A stretch of 64,000 nucleotides of DNA from Natronococcus sp. A-GB1 (GTDB taxonomy: Archaea; Halobacteriota; Halobacteria; Halobacteriales; Natrialbaceae), in contig NZ_JARUKW010000005.1 in the NCBI RefSeq assembly GCF_029688845.1, forward strand, positions 124,001 through 188,000, written 5' to 3'. Positions 42,922-52,127 of the stretch are shown one piece after another. The notes under the pieces are model-generated. The model saw nothing but the letters and a program-made list of their open reading frames with translations. It searched no databases and had not been told where the DNA came from. Position numbers and translations under genes: made by a program. Each line of letters starts with the position of its first letter. Position 1 is the first letter of the stretch.

Positions 42922-44007
42922 ATGGCACTACTCGAGGTCAACGATCTCACGGTAAAGTTCTACACGCAGGAGGGCGTCGTCACCGCCGTCGACGACCTCT
43001 CCTATCGCATCGAGCGCGGCGAGAAGTTCGGCGTCGTCGGCGAGAGCGGTGCCGGGAAAAGCGTCACCGCCCTCTCGCTGATGCGGCTCATCGAGAGTCC
43101 GGGTCGCATCGAGAGCGGCGAGATCCTGTTCAAAGGTGAGGACTTGCTCGAGATGAGCGAGGAGGAGATCAGGGACGTCCGGGGCAACGAGATCGCGATG
43201 ATCTTCCAGGACGCCCAGACGGCGCTGAACCCCGTCTACACCGTCGGCGAACAGATCGGCGAGGCGGTCAGACACCACCTCGACTACGACGAGGAGGAGG
43301 CCCGCGAACGGACGATCCAGCTCCTCGACACCGTCGGCATCCCCGAGGCCGAGTCGCGGTACTCCGACTACCCACACGAGTTCTCCGGCGGGATGCAACA
43401 GCGGGCGGTGATCGCGATGGCGCTGTCCTGTGATCCCGATCTGTTGCTCTGTGACGAGCCGACGACGGCGCTGGACGTGACGATCGAAGCCCAGATCTTA
43501 GAAGAGCTCGAGAGCCTGGCCGACGAGTTCGACACGGCGATCCAGCTCATCACACACGACCTGGGCGTCGTCGCCGAGGTCTGTGACCGAGTGATGGTCA
43601 TGTACGCGGGCAGTCCCGTCGAGAAGGCGCCCGTCGAGGAGCTGTACTATGACCCGAAACATCCCTACACGGTCGGGCTGATGAGCTCGATCCCTCGCGT
43701 CGGCGACAGGCGCGAGCGCCTCCAGACGATCCCCGGCACGATGCCGGATCTCGTTGAGCTTCCGCCGGGCTGTAGCTTCCACCCCCGGTGTCCGTACGCC
43801 GAGGACGTCTGTACCAAGCGAGATCCTCCGCTGCTGGATCCGGAGACGGGCCAGGACGCGTCCGGCGTGGACGCCGAACGCGCGGCGGCGTGTCTCGAGT
43901 ACACTGGCGAGCTCCAGGAGGGTCTCGACTACGAGGTCACGGTCGGCGACGGCCACGAGACCCGCGCCGACGCGACCGCGCCGAACCCGGAGGGTGATCG
44001 GCGATGA
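42922..44007 (+). CDS. ABC dipeptide/oligopeptide ATPase, DppD type
   Basis: The protein has 361 residues. Walker A is GESGAGKSVTALSLM (about 37-51), the signature HEFSGGMQQRAVIAMAL, Walker B LLLCDEPTTALD, and the H-loop ITHDLG. The C-terminal oligopeptide-transporter domain has the cysteine motif GCSFHPRCPYAEDVC with a later CLEY, a set known to hold an iron-sulfur cluster in some Opp ATPases. The start is ATG 42922, with GGGAGGTGG upstream. It pairs with the following ATPase. Confidence 0.93.
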   Translation: MALLEVNDLTVKFYTQEGVVTAVDDLSYRIERGEKFGVVGESGAGKSVTALSLMRLIESPGRIESGEILFKGEDLLEMSEEEIRDVRGNEIAMIFQDAQTALNPVYTVGEQIGEAVRHHLDYDEEEARERTIQLLDTVGIPEAESRYSDYPHEFSGGMQQRAVIAMALSCDPDLLLCDEPTTALDVTIEAQILEELESLADEFDTAIQLITHDLGVVAEVCDRVMVMYAGSPVEKAPVEELYYDPKHPYTVGLMSSIPRVGDRRERLQTIPGTMPDLVELPPGCSFHPRCPYAEDVCTKRDPPLLDPETGQDASGVDAERAAACLEYTGELQEGLDYEVTVGDGHETRADATAPNPEGDRR

Positions 44008-45383
44008 GCCGGTCCAGCGAGGAGCCGATTCTGCGGGCCGAGAACCTGACGAAGTACTACGACGCGAGCAGCGGGTTCATCGACGGGCTGCTCGGCCGAA
44101 CGCAGTGGGTCAAGGCCGTCGACGGAATCGACCTCGAGCTCCACGAGGGCGAGACCCTCGGCGTCGTCGGCGAGTCGGGTTGTGGAAAGAGTACGCTCGG
44201 CCGATCGCTGCTGCGTCTGCTCGAGCCGACCGACGGCTCGGTCTACTACCGCCAGCGGACCGGTGCGGGCGACGCCCGCGAGGAGGTCGAGATCACCGAC
44301 CTCTCGAGTTCGGAGCTGCGGGATCTGCGAACGGACGTCCAGTACATCTTTCAGGACCCGTTCTCGAGTCTGAACCCTCGGCTGACGGTCGGCGACATCA
44401 TCGGCGAACCGCTCGACATCCACGACATCGCCGAGGGCGAGGCGCGAACCGAACGGATCTACGAGCTGTTAGAGACCGTCGGCCTCAGCCAGAACCACGC
44501 CCACCGCTACCCACACGAGTTCTCCGGCGGCCAGCGCCAGCGGATCGGCATCGCCCGGGCGCTGGCGGTCGACCCGGAGGTCATCGTCTGTGATGAACCC
44601 GTCTCGGCGCTCGACGTCTCGGTGCAGGCCCAGATCCTCAACCTGCTCGAGGACCTCCAGGAGGAGTTCGGTCTCTCGTATATCTTCATCGCCCACGACC
44701 TGAGCGTCGTCGAGCACATCTCCGATCGGATCGCAGTGATGTACCTCGGCGAGTTCGCGGAGGTCGGGACGACCGAGGAGGTGTTCTCGCCGCCCCACCA
44801 CCCCTACGCGGAGGCGCTGCTGTCGGCGATCCCGGAGCCGGATCCGCTCTGGAACGGCGAGCAGATCCTGCTTCCCGGAACCGTTCCCTCGCCGATGAAC
44901 CCGCCGTCGGGCTGTCGGTTCCACACCCGGTGTCCGCGGATCATCCCGCCTGACGGGATCGACCTCCCGCAGGACGTCTGGCGCTCGATCGTCGATCTCA
45001 AGCTACGGGTTCGAGGCGCCGAGGAGCTCGAGGCGGTCACCGCGGTCGACGAGATCGAAGAGGAGGCGACCGATCCAAACGACCTCACACGCGAGGCGTT
45101 CGATCGGTCGGTCCGCGAGGAGTTCGAGATTCCCGAGACCGTTTCCGACCCGACGGCCGAGCAAGCGCTCGACGAGAGTCTCGACGCGCTTCGCGACGCG
45201 GAGTTCGAGGCCGCCCGGGAGCGACTCGAGGAGACGTTCACGTCGCCCTGTGAAACCCACGACCCACATCAGGTTCCGACGGGCGAGACCCACGAGATCG
45301 CCTGTCTGCTGTACGACGACCGGTACACCGACGGCGAGTTCCGGTCTGACGACGGCGCGGGCGACGCCGTCGCCGACGACTGA
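44004..45383 (+). CDS. ABC dipeptide/oligopeptide ATPase, DppF type, with C-terminal insertion
   Basis: The 459-residue protein is longer than bacterial DppF (about 330). Walker A is [15 protein letters not shown], the signature [17 protein letters not shown], Walker [13 protein letters not shown], and the H-loop IAHDLS. The oligopeptide-transporter domain has GCRFHTRCP; about 110 residues (about 320-430, [18 protein letters not shown] onward) separate it from the last cysteines, CETHDP and IACLLY. The insert is acidic and helix-rich ([11 protein letters not shown]). ATGA overlap with DppD at 44004. Confidence 0.93.
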   Translation: MSRSSEEPILRAENLTKYYDASSGFIDGLLGRTQWVKAVDGIDLELHEGETLGVVGESGCGKSTLGRSLLRLLEPTDGSVYYRQRTGAGDAREEVEITDLSSSELRDLRTDVQYIFQDPFSSLNPRLTVGDIIGEPLDIHDIAEGEARTERIYELLETVGLSQNHAHRYPHEFSGGQRQRIGIARALAVDPEVIVCDEPVSALDVSVQAQILNLLEDLQEEFGLSYIFIAHDLSVVEHISDRIAVMYLGEFAEVGTTEEVFSPPHHPYAEALLSAIPEPDPLWNGEQILLPGTVPSPMNPPSGCRFHTRCPRIIPPDGIDLPQDVWRSIVDLKLRVRGAEELEAVTAVDEIEEEATDPNDLTREAFDRSVREEFEIPETVSDPTAEQALDESLDALRDAEFEAARERLEETFTSPCETHDPHQVPTGETHEIACLLYDDRYTDGEFRSDDGAGDAVADD

Positions 45384-45429
45384 CCTGCGGCTTCCGAACG
45401 TTTTAGTTCTCGTCGCGCCTGTATCGACT

Positions 45430-45972
45430 ATGCGTCGGATCTACGAGTCGAGCGCTCTCCGCCGGGACGACGACGAACCCTTCTCCCCCCGGGAGCGAGA
45501 GACCGAGCCGCAGTCGATGCGGTCGATCGACAGCACGAGCCTGAGCCGTCGGCTCGTTCCCGACCGGCTCTGTCACTGGGCGATCTCGATCGACGTCTCG
45601 ACGCCGCGGTCGACGTACCCGGCCGGGGTCGCGATCCCGTTTCGCGTGACGATGCGAAACGCGATGCCGTTCCCGATCACGGTGACGACGCGCTCGCCGA
45701 TTCTCTGGCGCTGGAGCGTCGACGGGCTCGTCGACGCCGCCGAAATTCCGCTCCACGATCCGCCCGCGGAACCGCAGGGGTTCCGGTTCGACCGCGGCGA
45801 GCGAAAGCAGTTCACGAAGCGCTGGCACCAGCACTTTCGGGTCGCTGACGACGAGTGGGAGGCCGCCGAGCCCGGAACCCACACGATCGGTGCCGGCCTA
45901 AACGTTGAGAACTCTGCCGAAAAGGGTCTGTACGACGAGACGACGATCACCGTCGAACCGGACGACACCTGA
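45430..45972 (+). CDS. Haloarchaeal conserved protein, BsuPI-like beta-sandwich
   Basis: The protein has 180 residues and no signal peptide. The C-terminal 130 residues have the pattern IPFRVTMRNAMPFPITVTTRSP, then LWRWSVDG, ERKQFTKRWHQHF and GTHTIGAGLNVENS. The order (N-x-S-like strand, W-rWS, a Gly-Glu turn, W, and G-T-y-t-i-x-a) resembles BsuPI-type beta-sandwich proteins. Related genes, as I recall, sit beside dipeptide transporter operons in other haloarchaea, suggesting an accessory role, but this is not proven. Start ATG 45430, 46 bases after dppF and convergent with the second ATPase cluster. Confidence 0.6.
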   Translation: MRRIYESSALRRDDDEPFSPRERETEPQSMRSIDSTSLSRRLVPDRLCHWAISIDVSTPRSTYPAGVAIPFRVTMRNAMPFPITVTTRSPILWRWSVDGLVDAAEIPLHDPPAEPQGFRFDRGERKQFTKRWHQHFRVADDEWEAAEPGTHTIGAGLNVENSAEKGLYDETTITVEPDDT

Positions 45973-46002
45973 ACGCCTGCGATCCAGACGCGACCGAATC
46001 CG

Positions 46003-47319
46003 CTACCCGCGCCAGGGGATCGGCTCGGCCTCGATCGTCGAGTCGTAGCGATGACACCGGACGAGGTGTTCACACTCGTCGCCGGCTTCCGGCTGAGTGC
46101 GCTCGCAAACCGTCGAGAGCGACTCGGCGAGCCGTTCCCGTGCGCGCTCGAGATCACCGTCGGCGACCGCTCGCGTTGCGGCCTCGACCGCGTCCTCGAT
46201 CCCCTCGTTGGGGAGGTCGGTCGGGAGATCGAACGCGTCTCGCACCGTTTCCGGATCGACCCGCGTGCCGCTGTCGACGGCGATCGGCTCGGGAACCGTC
46301 CCTTCCTGCAGCGCGAATCGAAACCTCGCGATCGCGCGCCAGTCCTCCCGTTCGAGCGACGCCGTCGGGGGGATCAGCTCCTGACATCGCGGGTGGAACC
46401 GACAGCCAGAGGGTGGATCGGACGGGGCCGGGACGGTCTCGGTCAGCGGCCGGACGAGCGAGCGGTCCGACGGATCCAGGCTCGGTATCGAGCCGATCAG
46501 AACGCGGGTGTAGGGGTGGGCGGGGGATTCGAGTACCGCCTCGGTCTCGCCCCGCTCGACCAACTCGCCGAGGTACATGACTCCGACGCGATCGCAGAAC
46601 CGACGAACGACGTCGATGTCGTGGCTGATACACAGCACCGCGATATCGAACTCCCGGCGGAGTTCGTCCAGCAGCGACAGCACGTCAGCTTTCACTCGGC
46701 CGTCGAGTGCGCTTGTCGGCTCGTCGGCGACGATCAGATCGGGATTGACAACGAGCGCGCGAGCGATCGAGAGGCGCTGTTTCTCCCCACCGGAGAACTC
46801 GTGAGGGAAGCGATTCGCGTCCGTCGCTTCGAGTCCGACTCGCTCGAGGAGGTCCGCGACGATCGCCCGTCGCCGCTCCTCGTCGTCCATCCCGTGGAGC
46901 GCGAGCGGTTCGGCGACCGACTTTCCGACGGGGAGCCGCGGATTGAACGCGTCGTCGGGGTTCTGGACCACAAGCTGCGCTCGTCGCCTGAATTGCTGGA
47001 GCTCCCATCCTGTGAGCTCGTCTACCAGCTGCCCGTCGAATCGGACCGCCCCGCCTGTCGGCTCTTCGAGACCGAGGATCGAGTGGGCTGCAGTCGTCTT
47101 CCCGCTGCCGGACTCGCCGACGAGTCCGAACGCCTCGCCGCGATCGATCGCGAAGCTCACCCCGTCGACGGCTCGGATCCGACCGACCTCTCGCCGGAGC
47201 CACCTCGTCGTGATCGGGAAGTGTGTCTCGAGGCCGTCGACCTCGAGCAGCGGCGAGTTGGTGTCCGACGCTCCGGCGCGGTCGGCCTCGGCGTCGCCCT
47301 TTGGGAACCGCTCAGTCAT
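46003..47319 (-). CDS. ABC dipeptide/oligopeptide ATPase, DppF type (second system)
   Basis: The protein has 438 residues. Walker A is GESGSGKTTAAHSIL, the signature HEFSGGEKQRLSIARAL, Walker B LIVADEPTSALD, and the H-loop ISHDID. The C-terminal domain has GCRFHPRCQ; as in the first system, about 90 acidic residues (VDPETVRDAFDLPTDLPN onward) separate it from CERTQP, CEHLV and CHRY. It overlaps the DppD-type gene by eight bases and is the last gene of its operon. Confidence 0.92.
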   Translation of the reverse strand: MTERFPKGDAEADRAGASDTNSPLLEVDGLETHFPITTRWLRREVGRIRAVDGVSFAIDRGEAFGLVGESGSGKTTAAHSILGLEEPTGGAVRFDGQLVDELTGWELQQFRRRAQLVVQNPDDAFNPRLPVGKSVAEPLALHGMDDEERRRAIVADLLERVGLEATDANRFPHEFSGGEKQRLSIARALVVNPDLIVADEPTSALDGRVKADVLSLLDELRREFDIAVLCISHDIDVVRRFCDRVGVMYLGELVERGETEAVLESPAHPYTRVLIGSIPSLDPSDRSLVRPLTETVPAPSDPPSGCRFHPRCQELIPPTASLEREDWRAIARFRFALQEGTVPEPIAVDSGTRVDPETVRDAFDLPTDLPNEGIEDAVEAATRAVADGDLERARERLAESLSTVCERTQPEAGDECEHLVRCHRYDSTIEAEPIPWRG

Positions 47320-48367
47320 CGCTCCCCTCCGCCTCTGCTATCGTCGCACCCGCTTCGAGCACGGCCCCCGGATCGTTGCCGGGACCGTAGTGGACACAGG
47401 AAGCTCTTCGATCGGAGTCATCGCCGACGGCATAGAAGGGAGGCTGCTCGCCGTCGGAACAGGCTTCGACCGCGTGGGGACACTCCGAACGGAACCGACA
47501 GCCGTCCGCTGGAACGTCTCCGCGAGCCGTCCGATCGCTACCCGCCGAACGGCCGGCGTAGCTCTCGAACAGCGCCTGCGTGTAGGGGTGGGCGGGCCGT
47601 TCGAACAGTTCCTCGATCGGTCCTCGCTCGACGATCGTCCCGCCGTACATCACGAGGAGGCGGTCGGCCAGTGCGGCGGCGACCCGCAGGTCGTGTGTGA
47701 CAACCAGGAGCGACGTGCCGCCGTCGGTCACCTCTCTGAGTAGTTCGATCAGCCTGGCCTGAACGGTGACGTCAACTGCCGTCGTCGGCTCGTCGGCGAC
47801 CACGAGGTCAGGCTCAGCCGTGAGCGCGATCGCGATCGCAACGCGCTGGCACATCCCACCCGAGAATTCGTGAGGATAGTCGTCAATGCGGTCGGCGGGC
47901 CGAGGGATCCCGACCTGTCGTAAGAGCCCGATCGCCCGGTCGCGGGCGTTCGTCTTCGGGACGTCCTCGTGGATTTCGATCGTCTCGATCAGCTGTTCGC
48001 CGACCGTGTACACCGGATCGAGCGCGCTCTGGGGGTTCTGAAACACGTGTGCGATTCGGTCGCCGCGCACACGGCGGCATCGCCCTGTGTCGGCTGCGAA
48101 CAGATCTCGGCCTTCGAACTCGACGCAGCCGCCGACGATCTCGAACGGCGGCTCCGGAACCAGTCGCGTCAGCGACTCGCAGGTAACGCTCTTGCCGCTG
48201 CCGGACTCGCCGATGAGACAGACGGTCTCGCCACGGCAGAGTTCGAAACTGACCCCGTCGACGGCACGTATCGTCTCTCGTTCGGTCCGGACGTGCACCC
48301 GGAGGCCGTCGACGGCCAGCAGCGGTTCCGTACTCGTTCGCTCGTCGGAGATGTGATCGTCAGTCAT
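47312..48367 (-). CDS. ABC dipeptide/oligopeptide ATPase, DppD type (second system)
   Basis: The protein has 351 residues. Walker A is GESGSGKSVTCESL, the signature HEFSGGMCQRVAIAIAL, Walker B LVVADEPTTAVD, and the H-loop VTHDLR. The C-terminal oligopeptide domain has RGDVPADGCRFRSECPHAVE with two cysteines. The start is ATG 48367 (MTDDHISDERTST), two bases after the permease stop. The first strand VDGLRVHVRTERETIRAVDG carries the A-loop region. Confidence 0.92.
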   Translation of the reverse strand: MTDDHISDERTSTEPLLAVDGLRVHVRTERETIRAVDGVSFELCRGETVCLIGESGSGKSVTCESLTRLVPEPPFEIVGGCVEFEGRDLFAADTGRCRRVRGDRIAHVFQNPQSALDPVYTVGEQLIETIEIHEDVPKTNARDRAIGLLRQVGIPRPADRIDDYPHEFSGGMCQRVAIAIALTAEPDLVVADEPTTAVDVTVQARLIELLREVTDGGTSLLVVTHDLRVAAALADRLLVMYGGTIVERGPIEELFERPAHPYTQALFESYAGRSAGSDRTARGDVPADGCRFRSECPHAVEACSDGEQPPFYAVGDDSDRRASCVHYGPGNDPGAVLEAGATIAEAEGSDD

Positions 48368-48369
48368 CG

Positions 48370-49554
48370 TTAGAGTCGGGGATCGAGCGCGTCGCGCAGC
48401 CCGTCGCCGATGAGTTTCAGCGATGCGATCGTCAGCGTGAGTGCGAGTGCGGGGAACGTCGAGACCCACCAGATCTCGTGGGGCTGCATCTCGAGGCCGA
48501 TCCCTGCAAACTCCGGATCCAGCCCCTCCTGGACCGTCGACCCCCACGAGTAGAGTTCAACGTGGTGGAATCCCAGGAAGGCGACGCCAGCCTCGACGAG
48601 CACCAGCAACGCGAGCAGGTGGAACGCGGCGGGAACGAGCGTGTTCGTGATGTTCGGAACGACGTGTCGCTTCGCGACGTATGTCCACGAGCCGCCGAGG
48701 CTGCGGGCGATGAGGACGTAGCCGTCATCGCGGCGCTGTAACGTTTCGCTTCTGACAAGCCGTGCGATACCGCCCCAGCTGAGGAGACCAAACGTCACGA
48801 GCAAGAGGGCAAGCGAGACGTTCCAGTACATGTAGCCGATGAAAAACGCCACGATGGCAGGCACGCACAGCTGCACGTCGACGTAACTCATCAACAGGTC
48901 GTCGACTGCTCCGCCCCGAACGCCCGCAAGGACCCCGACGGCGGTCGCGAGTGGAACGACGAACGCAGCGGTGAACACGAGGACGGTGAGAGTCACGCTC
49001 GCTCCCTCGACGAGGAGGTGGCCCATCGGATGGCCGCGCTCGTTGGTCCCGAGCGGATACTGCAGCGTCCCCTCGCAGTAGCGAGTGATTCCCTCGCCCT
49101 CGACGATGTCCCCGAGACACTCCGCGTGCCAGCGGTCGGCACCCGTAAACCCGTACGGCGCGTGAAACCGGTGCTCGAAGGCCAGATCCGGTGATCCGAG
49201 CACAACGGGTCCGAGGGCCGCGACGATCGCGAAGACGCCGAGAAACACCGCGGCGGCGCCACGGAGCGGTCGCGAGAGGAGTTCTCGGAGCACTCGCCGT
49301 GCTAACGCGTGGTGCTCGAGTGCCGGGACGACGCCAAACGAGAGCACGACGAGTGCGCCGAGCGCCGTGATCCAGTCGAGGTGATCGAACCCCCAGTTGG
49401 GGACGACCGCAGCCGCCTGGAGCGCGAGGAGTGCCCCGAAAAGCGCCAGCCCGGCGACAAACACTGCTCGTGCCGGCGTGACGGTCCGTCGCGAACGCTC
49501 GAGTTCCGTCCAGTCGACGTCCTCGAAGCGCTGTGGATCGTCCCCGGCCGACAT
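48370..49554 (-). CDS. ABC dipeptide/oligopeptide permease, DppC type (second system)
   Basis: The protein has 394 residues. It has two extra N-terminal helices (about 30-80) before the usual DppC core of six helices. The extracellular loop has YPLGTNERGHPMGHLLVEG and the coupling loop DGYVLIARSLGGSWTYVAKRHVVPN. The core ends LKLIGDGLRDALDPRL. Start ATG 49554 with a TATA element at 49582-49590, so the transcript is leaderless. It heads the operon permease-ATPase-ATPase on the minus strand. Confidence 0.88.
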   Translation of the reverse strand: MSAGDDPQRFEDVDWTELERSRRTVTPARAVFVAGLALFGALLALQAAAVVPNWGFDHLDWITALGALVVLSFGVVPALEHHALARRVLRELLSRPLRGAAAVFLGVFAIVAALGPVVLGSPDLAFEHRFHAPYGFTGADRWHAECLGDIVEGEGITRYCEGTLQYPLGTNERGHPMGHLLVEGASVTLTVLVFTAAFVVPLATAVGVLAGVRGGAVDDLLMSYVDVQLCVPAIVAFFIGYMYWNVSLALLLVTFGLLSWGGIARLVRSETLQRRDDGYVLIARSLGGSWTYVAKRHVVPNITNTLVPAAFHLLALLVLVEAGVAFLGFHHVELYSWGSTVQEGLDPEFAGIGLEMQPHEIWWVSTFPALALTLTIASLKLIGDGLRDALDPRL

Positions 49555-49581
49555 CGGGATGATCGGACCGAGTGCCCGCTG

Positions 49582-49590
49582 TTTAATAAA
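49582..49590 (-). promoter_or_regulatory. TATA element of the minus-strand permease operon
   Basis: On the minus strand this reads TTTATTAAA, 28-36 bases upstream of the ATG at 49554, the position expected for a leaderless transcript. The 184 bases between 49554 and 49739 serve as a divergent promoter region for both halves of the second transporter. Confidence 0.65.
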
Positions 49591-49738
49591 ACTATGTCGT
49601 CTCGAAAACCAGTCGAATCTGACTGGACAGGCAACCGATACGCTTTTCGTGTGACACTAGCTACCAGTTGTAGATGCAGTACCCCGCGAGAGGCGCCGGC
49701 CGTCCGCTCGCCTCGACTGGACGGCGGGGGTGTCGGCA

Positions 49739-50722
49739 GTGAGTGTCCTTCGGCTCCTCGTCAAACGCATCGCACTGGGCCTCGTCGCGGCGTGGGCAGT
49801 GCTGACGGTGACGTTTCTCGCGTTTACGACGAGCCGTGACTGGGTCGCCGGTGGAATCGAGGGAACGATGCGGTACGAGGGTGCAAGCGAGGCGGAGGTC
49901 GAACTCGCCCTCGAAGAGTACCTCGCGATCCACGGCCTCGACCGGCCGCTGTGGGAACAGTACGTCGACTGGATCGGTAGTATGTTGACTCTCGATTGGG
50001 GACGTGCCTTCTTTATCGATGGCGAGTCCGGTTCGGAAGCCACACTGTTCGAGCCCGGTGCCCCGGTGTTCCAGATGGTGATAGAGGCGACTGCGCGCAC
50101 GGTGCTGTACGTCGGTCCCGCGCTGGTACTGGCGCTCGCAGCGGGGACCGCAATCGGACTGTATGCGGCGTCAAACCCGAAGGGACGGCTTGCGAACTCG
50201 AGTTCGGGAACGACGTATCTGCTGTTTGCAGTTCCGAACTTCTGGATCGGCGGAATGGCACTTTCGCTCGCGGCCGCCGGTCGACTCCCCGACTCGACGC
50301 TCGTGTTCGAGCATCTGCTCCCGATCACGCTAACCGCGACGACGCTTCTCGGTGCGTACGTCAGTTACGCGCGTGCGCACGCCCTCGAGTACGCCAGCGC
50401 TGAGTTCGTGACGCTCGTGAGGGCGAAAGGAGCCGGTCCGATCCGCGTTGCGAGACACGTCCTCCGGAACGCGGCGATCCCGCTGTTCTCGATGGTGTTT
50501 ACCGAGGCGCTTGCCTTGCTCGTGCTCACGGTGTTCGTGATCGAGTCGCTGTTCACAATCGAAGGGTTCGGGCTGTTGCTGTTCGAAGCGGTCCAGTTGC
50601 GGGATCTGCCGGTGGTTCTCGGCTGTACGCTCGTCATCATCGCCGTTGGAATCGCCGGCAACGTCGTCCAGGATCTCACATACACTATCCTCGATCCCCG
50701 TGTCGATACGGACTCCCGATGA
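49739..50722 (+). CDS. ABC dipeptide/oligopeptide permease, DppB type (second system)
   Basis: The protein has 327 residues and six helices. The opening SVLRLLVKRIALGLVAAWAVLTVTFLAF is typical of the B subunit, as are HGLDRPLWEQYVDWIGSMLT and the coupling loop EFVTLVRAKGAGPIRVARHVLRNAA. I chose the GTG at 49739; another GTG at 49730 would add three residues. It is alone on the plus strand, divergent from its partner permease and both ATPases. No binding-protein gene lies on either side. Confidence 0.88.
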   Translation: MSVLRLLVKRIALGLVAAWAVLTVTFLAFTTSRDWVAGGIEGTMRYEGASEAEVELALEEYLAIHGLDRPLWEQYVDWIGSMLTLDWGRAFFIDGESGSEATLFEPGAPVFQMVIEATARTVLYVGPALVLALAAGTAIGLYAASNPKGRLANSSSGTTYLLFAVPNFWIGGMALSLAAAGRLPDSTLVFEHLLPITLTATTLLGAYVSYARAHALEYASAEFVTLVRAKGAGPIRVARHVLRNAAIPLFSMVFTEALALLVLTVFVIESLFTIEGFGLLLFEAVQLRDLPVVLGCTLVIIAVGIAGNVVQDLTYTILDPRVDTDSR

Positions 50723-50786
50723 GTGGATCCGGCCCCACAGTAGTACGCGTCGATGCAACTTTGGGTCCGCGTAGCACGCGCCGATT

Positions 50787-51662
50787 TCAGGGCTGGAGCC
50801 CACCCCCAGCACCGTGGTCGACATCGTCCGGATCGAACTCGAGCAGCGGCTGTTCGCAGCCGTCGCAGTTGAGCGCGTGGACCGCGTAGGTCTGACAGCA
50901 GGAGTCGACGGTGTCCTCGGTCAGCGTGATTGGCCCCCCGCAGTCCGGACAGCGCTCGCGGAACGATCGCAACACCTCGAGCAGTTCGATCCGCTGGGCC
51001 TGCGGAACCTCCCCCCAGCGCTCGGTTTGTTCCTCGAGCGCGCGGTGGGTCGCGAGATCCGCCCGTAGGGCGGCCGTCGACGGCCACTTGTGGATCCGAC
51101 GGCCGATCCTGACGGCGGGGTACTGACGGTCCGCGACCGTTACCGCCGCGGGCTCGAGGCCGTACAGTTCGGCGACGAGCGCCGGCTCGAGCGGGTCGTC
51201 GGGCAGCGTTCGAAGCCGATCGTCGATCCGGTCGGCGAGGTCGTCGGTAAAGCGGAGGTCGTTCTCCCGGAGCTCGACGGCGCCGACCTCCAGCAGGAAC
51301 CGCTCGGGATCGACCGCCCGCTTCTGCTGGCGTTCGTACTCCTCGATGGTCTCGGTCGTCAACTCCTCGGCGTCCTCGTCGGGCTCCTCGAGCGGGTGCG
51401 TGTCGAAGCGCTCGAGGATCGACGCCGGGAGATACCGCTTCGTCAGCGCCGGCGTTCCAGGAACGAGGTACCCCCGGAGGCCGATCGTGGCCAGCGAACC
51501 TGCAAACGCCGCTGCGCCACCCTTTCGCGAGACGCTACCGACGATGGCGCTCGCCGCCGCGGCGAGCGAGACGTTGACCATCGTACACGGAACGCACCTG
51601 TTCTCGCCGGTGTACTCGGGGTTTCGGACGCGAGCCAGCGCCGTCCGAATCGACTCTCTCAT
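50787..51662 (-). CDS. Haloarchaeal hypothetical protein with C-terminal zinc ribbon
   Basis: The protein has 291 residues. The N-terminal 75 residues include a Cys pair in NRCVPCTMVNVSLAAAASAI and a hydrophobic segment (AAAFAGSLATIGLRGYL), then a charged central region. The C-terminus has CPDCGG, SCCQTYAVHALNCDGCEQP, a typical zinc ribbon with an extra cysteine. The DNA or protein it binds is not evident. The start is ATG 51662 (MRESIRTALARVRNPEY). The gene ends 64 bases from the permease gene, on the opposite strand. Confidence 0.7.
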   Translation of the reverse strand: MRESIRTALARVRNPEYTGENRCVPCTMVNVSLAAAASAIVGSVSRKGGAAAFAGSLATIGLRGYLVPGTPALTKRYLPASILERFDTHPLEEPDEDAEELTTETIEEYERQQKRAVDPERFLLEVGAVELRENDLRFTDDLADRIDDRLRTLPDDPLEPALVAELYGLEPAAVTVADRQYPAVRIGRRIHKWPSTAALRADLATHRALEEQTERWGEVPQAQRIELLEVLRSFRERCPDCGGPITLTEDTVDSCCQTYAVHALNCDGCEQPLLEFDPDDVDHGAGGGLQP

Positions 51663-52004
51663 ACCCGTCGGTTGTGCCGGTGTCACCAAAAACGGGACGG
51701 CTCGAGCGGGGTCGCCTCGCCGACTCACTCGGTTCAGTCGTCGACGTCGTCGTTCCCGTGGCATCCCTCGAGCGGTCGCTCGTCCCGTCTTTCGGGAGCG
51801 AACTCACGAACGGCTCGAGGCCGGTCCACTCGAGGTCGTCCTCGCTACCGTGACCTGTGTGGAGGGCGTCACTGGACGGCACAAGAGCTGGTGGCGACAG
51901 TGATTGTCTGGAAAACAGGCCTCTACTCGAGTTGACGGCGGTCAGATGGTCGTATGTCCCGAATCGGTTGTCGGAGGACGGCGCGAGCGTTCTCCAGACA
52001 AAAA
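51663..52004. other. Non-coding stretch before tRNA-derived repeat
   Basis: I find no frame with family sequence or typical codon use here. A 180-codon minus-strand frame crosses the region (51535-52077), but it has low-complexity Ser/Thr/Arg composition and overlaps the hypothetical gene start. The end of this stretch runs into the tRNA-end copy at 52005, so it may contain decayed integrated DNA. Confidence 0.4.
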
Positions 52005-52022
52005 CGGGAGGTAGATTTGAAC
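52005..52022. repeat. 18-bp direct copy of the tRNA 3' end (att-like)
   Basis: The bases CGGGAGGTAGATTTGAAC occur here and again, identically and in the same orientation, at 52131-52148 inside the initiator tRNA gene, where they encode the T-arm and 3' acceptor strand. Such partial duplications at tRNA 3' ends are what tyrosine integrases leave. The 12 bases GTAGATTTGAAC within the repeat occur a third time inverted at 52072-52083, forming a 20-bp stem with 52011-52031. Confidence 0.65.
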
Positions 52023-52127
52023 CTCGGGTAGACGGTCGTCCTCGCGTTGCTCGGACGCTGCGACTACCCTGGTTCAAATCTACTCCGTGCTATACTTGCC
52101 GCTCGCGAGCTTGCTCGCGGCAAAATA

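Noticed and set aside
46051-47700. 549-codon plus-strand frame over the second ATPase genes
   Set aside because: It mirrors two well-supported ATPases on the other strand and has random-like composition.
51535-52077. Minus-strand frame running into the tRNA-end repeat, considered as an integrase remnant
   Set aside because: No tyrosine-recombinase residues or family sequence visible; Ser/Thr/Arg-rich.
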